A stretch of 64,000 nt of DNA from NCBI GenBank assembly GCA_963971425.1, contig OZ020519.1, forward strand, positions 7,146,028 through 7,210,027, read 5' to 3'. Below are positions 59,601 through 64,000 of this stretch, piece by piece; the first letter of the stretch is position 1; every line of letters begins with the position of its first letter. This DNA comes from Bryoerythrophyllum caledonicum (taxonomy: Eukaryota; Streptophyta; Bryopsida; Pottiales; Pottiaceae). The notes beneath the pieces are model-generated. The model was given only the letters and a program-made list of their open reading frames with translations, did not search any database and had not been told where the DNA came from. The translations under genes were made by a program, and so were the position numbers.

Positions 59601-60590
59601 CCTCTGAGACAAAGAGGACCCCAACATCAGTGTCTCCTAAAATATCTGAATCGCATGCCTCATGTGGCAAGCACACTTGGATCATGGCACGCCCAATAGA
59701 AGTGAAGTTGTCATCTAGGAGCTCGCAGTACTTGTTCCGCCATTGTGGTCGGTCTTGGAACGAATTCGGAACAAATAGACCGTCGAGGATAGCGGATGGA
59801 TTTTCAAATTTAGAGTGATAATTATGTTATCGGCGGCCCGCCGATGAGATATCATCATCTCATCCAGCGACCATTTCATTCTCCGATTCGGATCCCTCCA
59901 AATAACTATGGGTACCATGATTTTTATTGTCCTCATATACCCTATCGGAACGGTTGTCGTCGTCCGATGCTTCAATGTTAGTATTGATCAATGAAGAGTC
60001 AATCCCCAGGGCATCATCGGAGCGGGCATCAAGTGAAAAGGGACAAACCCGATAGCCACTCCAAAAGACTAGGAAGCCTACGGAATCGCCGAGAGCGTCG
60101 ATGGAGGGAATCTCGCAATGTGCGGGATGACCGACGTATTTGGGATTGACAGATTGAACTCTGACAAGCAGAAAGAAGCTGTGAGGAATGAGAAATACCT
60201 CCCACATACCCTTCGGTGAGCATTCGTCGATGACTCCAACTCCTACACAACGTCTCTAATCGCCGCTGCCATCGAGTAAGACCACTTCCATGCCGTTGCG
60301 AAGGTCCAGAAACTCTTGGATGGATTTCAGGTCATGAACTAAGAGAGTAGAAATCTCCGCAGGCTCCTCTGAAAGTTCATCGATGTCAGCGTAAGGCCTA
60401 AGATCAGCGGCCTCCCAATTGATCGATCGACCTTCGCAGTCCCGCAACATGGAAACGCCATCCATAGGAAATAGAATGGGCATCTCCAGTGCATCGGACA
60501 CTTCAATTACCTTCACACGTAAAATCCATGGGTCTCTGAGAACAACCCTCTCGACAATTGCCTACCAGCAAAGTAGAGGCCGGAATGAGT
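56640..60590 (-). pseudogene. DDE-type (DUF7869-like) transposase gene, decayed
   Basis: Exon 1 runs from about 60590 to 58882, exon 2 from 58706 to 57589, exon 3 from 57421 to about 56640, with clean GT-AG introns between. Exon 1 has a N-terminal part with GHPAHCEIP and GFLVFWSGY, then the cysteine-rich ARRCCKKRCCQLF, VCEIAWYNIHGVSKSAYYNY and VNGSHGNAGT. Exon 2 reads KLFL*LDNSAKDNKNRFLMA and GFLIVGHTHEDIDAHFSYLS, whose Asp residues look like the catalytic core of a transposase; this is how I recall proteins annotated DUF7869. Exon 3 has KPVKMW and NDFVLCRPSNGHYLPVWMG. Stops lie at 60256 (TAG), 59860 (TGA), 59827 (TAA), 58188 (TGA), 58020 (TAG) and 57590 (TGA), plus a one-base shift near 57813. 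It diverges from the ParB-like gene starting at 61888. Confidence 0.65.
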
Positions 60591-61887
60591 GAGAGCAACA
60601 GCAACACCTCTACGGGGCTTCCATCGTCCAGACTTTCCGTTCCTCATGAACGACAGCATGGGTTCAAGATCCATGCTAACAACAGTGATATGAAATCACT
60701 GAAGACAATCAATGAGGGAATGACAGCAACAATGATTTTGTCGGCTGCCCGCCGACGAGGGTGGCTCTAAAGTCTCAAAGTCGATGAACCTGATCAACGA
60801 TCACACAAATCTATAAATTAGCTTCAGAGTCGTTGGGAAATCTGTCTTGTAAACCATGCCGTCGGCTGCCAGCCGACGGCTGAATGTTACACATAGAGTC
60901 TACCATGTAAAGGATGTGACAGCCATCCGCCTAGCGGATATTATGATCTGCCGACGGACTTTGGAACATGAAAAAAACATTTGGTGGGAACTAAGTTAGA
61001 AGTACTTGATTTCAAATGAGCCATCTAAAATAATTAACTGCCCGATACGTGACAGTAAATAACCAAGCATATTCAGGTGAAGGAGTGAGATAAAAAAATG
61101 ACCGATGCTAGACCAATGATAACGGACTTGTGCATGATCAGATATATAGACTCTAAATTAGCCTCTAAGAGAATTAATACCAGTTGCGAGCGTGAGAAGT
61201 TAGAGCATTGAATAGCGGGCGAGCGAGTCCAGAAATGACGCCTGAGTTCCAGAGGTTTAGTTCATAACCCCACCATCATGCGTACTGGTTTGCGCGCGGC
61301 GTTCAAATTTGAAATTAGCCGCCAAAATCGATCAACGATACACGCTCAAGGATTGACAAGAGTGCGCCAAATTTTGCAAATTCAAAATGGAACGAGGTGA
61401 CAAGATGAAATCAAATCATTCGAAGTGACATCGTAGGTGTAGGACCCTATACCCTAGGCCAAATGATGGTCGAGGCGACATTAATGATGTCACATCAATT
61501 CGAGGTATCATGGCCCCAAAACCCTAGTTTCTATGTTTTTATCCAAGACAACACTTCGAGATGGCATGTCACCTCATTATTGATACCTGGATTAGACTTA
61601 GCACCCGGTCATGAAGTCTCGGCCGTCCGAAAATCTTCCTAGCAAGATCGAACGGCTGTGATGGTCCACCGGATTCGAGTACAAAACCCTGTCGTCTTCC
61701 TATTTCTGGTCATTTCTTATCCTGCTCTTCTTAATTTTGTATTCTCGCTTAGTTAAGCGCGCTTATGGCTTTAAGCTTATTGTTTGGGTTCATCTGCCGA
61801 TCGACAGCAGCCGACAGACGTCGGAGGCTAGCAGAGGTGTTTCAGCACAACTCATCAGCCGAGGACTAATTTTCACCCGCCGACGAA
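60591..61887. promoter_or_regulatory. intergenic region between the divergent transposase-like and ParB-like genes
   Basis: Holds two clear palindromes (60740-60756 and 60861-60877) and diverged ones (60925-60939, near 61798-61815). Both genes presumably start from here. I see no decisive core-promoter element and no gene. Confidence 0.4.
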
Positions 61888-64000
61888 ATGGCGACAACGC
61901 AGAGGTATGTACATCATCACCGTCGGCGGCCAGCCGACAGATTTTGAGTGCTGTATTAGAAATGCCCTTTTTGTTTATGGTGTTTCGTCGGCGGCCCGTC
62001 GATGGATGTTGTGTTCAGTGTGGTTAAACTTACTGTGAAAATTAAATTTTTGTTTAGAAGTGATCACAAGTAGATGTAGTCAGGTTTCAGAATGAATACT
62101 TCATAGGGTCTTCAAAATGTTATTTTGTGATTCACAATTGATTGCGTCCGTCGGCAACCGGCCGACAAATGCTAAGTTCAGTCTTGTAGAAGCTTATGTT
62201 GTATTAGGGTCTATCGCACAGAGGTGATAAGCAGAGTGTGTTGTGCGGTTTCCAAGGTCATAGTGTCTCCAAACATCCGTCTATGTGTTGTACACTTATC
62301 ACTGTGGTCGTCGGCGGCCCGCCGATGAAGTCTTTGGCAGGTTGTCTGATCTTCCATTATGTTGCGCAGGACTGTAGTTCCAAACAAGCTGAAGTGGCTC
62401 GTCGGCAATGCTATGGACCTTGAAGTGGACGTGGACTGGCCGGATGACAGCAAGCCATGAGTCACATGTGAAGTTCACCCACACTTAACGTCGTGGGGCA
62501 TCACATGGAGAAAGGAGGTGATTGCCGAGTTGGGTATCAACGGAAACCACAACGCAAAAATATTCGTGGGTGGGAGCCTGGTGTCCGTGCTTGATATGAA
62601 GGAGGACCCGGAGGACGAGGAGAAAGTGCGACTCCTAATTCAGGTGAAGGTCAAAATGACTGACGAAAACCCGGACATCATCGTTGTTCAAATTCCCTGG
62701 ATGACTTGCATTCAAGAGCTATGCATCACCGCTCAGGAGAGCAGAATGCAGTTTCTCGGCTTGACTCCTGAAGACAGGACGGATTTGCTTACCTATTTCG
62801 GAGAAGCGAAGGACCTCAGGGATGCGGAGCACTCCAGGGTCGAGGTCATGACGGCCTCAAAGTCGAAGACGTTAAGAAAGCCCAGGAACTCCAGGAAAGT
62901 AGGTAGCGACGCTCGGACTGAAGTTGCTGGAACTCCCGACACCGGAGAGTTGAGTATGCATGTGGTCAAGAAGAGGGCGTCTAAGAAGGAGCCGAAGGTG
63001 AAGTCCGTGGCCGATGCGCTTTCATTTGCCAACCACCTCTCTCGCAAGACGAGTGGTCTAGAGCTGGACATCATGTACAAGGCGTTAGAGGATGGTCTTA
63101 GCGCCTGTTATCCATTCGGGCAGAACATGCTCCCAACGAATATCTCCTCCGAAAAAATTCATGTTCCTCCTGACTCGATGAAGTACAGACCCATCATCGC
63201 AAAGCGCACAGAACAACTCGTGCTATACTACAGAGGATTGGGACCATGGCGGGCAAAGCCGCCTCTGTACTGTGTTCCTCTGCGGAGTCCTCCGGGAACA
63301 AAAGAGAATGGGAGGGAGTTGCACGGCATCGAGCTTGTGCTGCCAAGGATTCACGCGTCCATGGACGTCAAAGTTGTGCTTGACGGAGTACACTACAAGT
63401 GGTGGAATTCTCCAACATGCCACTGGTACATAATTGGTGGCCAACACACGTACCTGGCATGCAAAGTACTCGGCGAGTTGGAGCCCGTGGATTTGAACAG
63501 GGCGAATTACTTCCTCGATCACAATATTATCCCATTGTGGTCGAGGGATCCGGAAAACCTCGTGAAGATCTCCAACCTCTTGAACATTGAAATCAAGGAC
63601 AAAAAAGTGGAGGAGACCTTCGTGTCGCAGCTCTGGAAGATGAGCAATAAGTGGATCGAGCATGGTCGGCTTGACATGAGGACCAAGTACAAGAAATGAA
63701 AGGTAATGTGTCACTTTACTCAGCAATTTCGCTCTCCGTTATTGGCAATCTCATGAGCATGGTGAATTAAATCATTGATTATATTTCGTCGACGGACAGC
63801 CGACAACATTGTGATTGAGCTCATGTATATGTCATCTTCATCATTTTACAGGAGTTCTGCAAGGAATACCTTGCAACACTGTTGGGGAAGGACTCCAAGA
63901 CGGACACATTGAAGCTGCCGCTTGTCTTTGCACTAGACAATCTTTACAACAAGTGGCAGGAAGTATTCGACGCATGGGGTCGGGGCACCCTGATTGGTGA
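61888..64000 (+). pseudogene. ParB-like domain protein, partial at the right edge
   Basis: Exon 1 (61888-61904, M-A-T-T-Q-R), exon 2 (62370-63703) and exon 3 (from about 63852) run off the window; introns are GT-AG and in phase. Exon 2 is open except for TGA at 62458-62460 and TGA at 63697-63699, four bases before the donor; both may derive from CGA. After a basic linker (about 125-170) comes a fold with MKYRPIIAKRTEQLVLYY, YCVPLRSPPG, IELVLPRI and WYIIGGQHTYLACKVLGE, which resembles the DGxHR..A region of ParB-like domains and lies in the same relative place as DGNHRHLAWMD of the gene at 4473. Whether a methyltransferase domain follows cannot be seen. The assignment to ParB-like is weaker than for the first gene. 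Confidence 0.5.
61905..62369 (+). other. 465-bp intron 1 of the ParB-like gene with four palindromes
   Basis: Starts GTATGT and ends GCGCAG. It holds palindromes at 61922-61938, 61987-62003, 62150-62166 and 62310-62326, roughly 65 to 160 bp apart. Confidence 0.6.

Larger units (their letters stand above)
55954..63804. repeat. dispersed 17-bp palindromes, consensus RTCGGCKGCCMGCCGAY
   Basis: Copies at 55954-55968, 56502-56520, 57496-57512, 58791-58807, 59829-59845, 60740-60756, 60861-60877, 61922-61938, 61987-62003, 62150-62166, 62310-62326 and 63788-63804. The arms are GTCGGC/GCCGAC or the paired variant ATCGGC/GCCGAT, with a variable 5-bp centre. Three of the four definable introns of the two genes downstream of a start carry one each, and intron 1 of the ParB-like gene carries four. 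None is seen elsewhere in the window. Confidence 0.85.

Noticed and set aside
13325-60258. Reassigned stop codons (TAG/TAA read as Gln)
   Set aside because: All three stop codons interrupt the element genes, and the host genes PurN, BMS1 and PIN4 use ordinary stops and have none in frame. Decay of silenced elements explains the data better.

Overview
The window is nuclear DNA of a land plant, most likely a bryophyte-grade plant such as a moss; a lycophyte is the alternative. It holds intron-rich eukaryotic genes with short GT-AG introns of about 90 to 450 bp, a plant L-type lectin receptor kinase, a plastid-type GAR transformylase, a Ty1/copia element with a plant tRNA-iMet-like primer site, and several small plant-type DNA transposons. 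The family assignment is firm for host genes. The organism call is inference.

Three host genes look complete and have uninterrupted frames after splicing: GAR transformylase (PurN type, minus strand, 31169-32907, 5 exons), ribosome-biogenesis GTPase BMS1 (plus strand, 33420-39954, 16 exons) and a parvulin PPIase of the PIN4/Par14 type (plus strand, 53152-54456, 4 exons). PurN and BMS1 are divergent and share a 512-bp promoter with a triple telo-box repeat. A GC-rich intronless lectin receptor kinase (27253-29365) is frameshifted inside its activation segment and has EFG instead of DFG. A second receptor kinase survives as exon fragments (41144-42630).

Most of the rest is mobile DNA in several layers. 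(1) 0-15.4 kb: a broken transposase-like gene (minus) faces a broken gene (plus) that joins a ParB-like domain to a beta-type N4/N6 DNA methyltransferase. The second gene is split by about 7 kb of inserted DNA with a 663-residue gag-like ORF, tandem arrays and a CACTA-type foldback element. (2) 17-23.9 kb: a RING-variant gene (minus) and a protein-kinase-like gene (plus), divergent, with degenerate 21-bp GC-rich arrays between them and on both outer sides; the outer arrays point in opposite directions. (3) 43.2-50 kb: a decayed copia element with 185-bp LTRs, carrying an inserted TTA-flanked MITE whose sister copy lies just outside. (4) 55.9-64 kb: a decayed DDE-type (DUF7869-like) transposase gene (minus) divergent from another ParB-like gene (plus), strewn with about a dozen 17-bp palindromes.

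Regions 1 and 4 therefore repeat one layout: a transposase-like gene divergent from a ParB-like gene. Nearly all nonsense codons in these decayed genes can be explained by a single C-to-T or G-to-A transition, as expected for methylated and silenced DNA. The host genes carry none.
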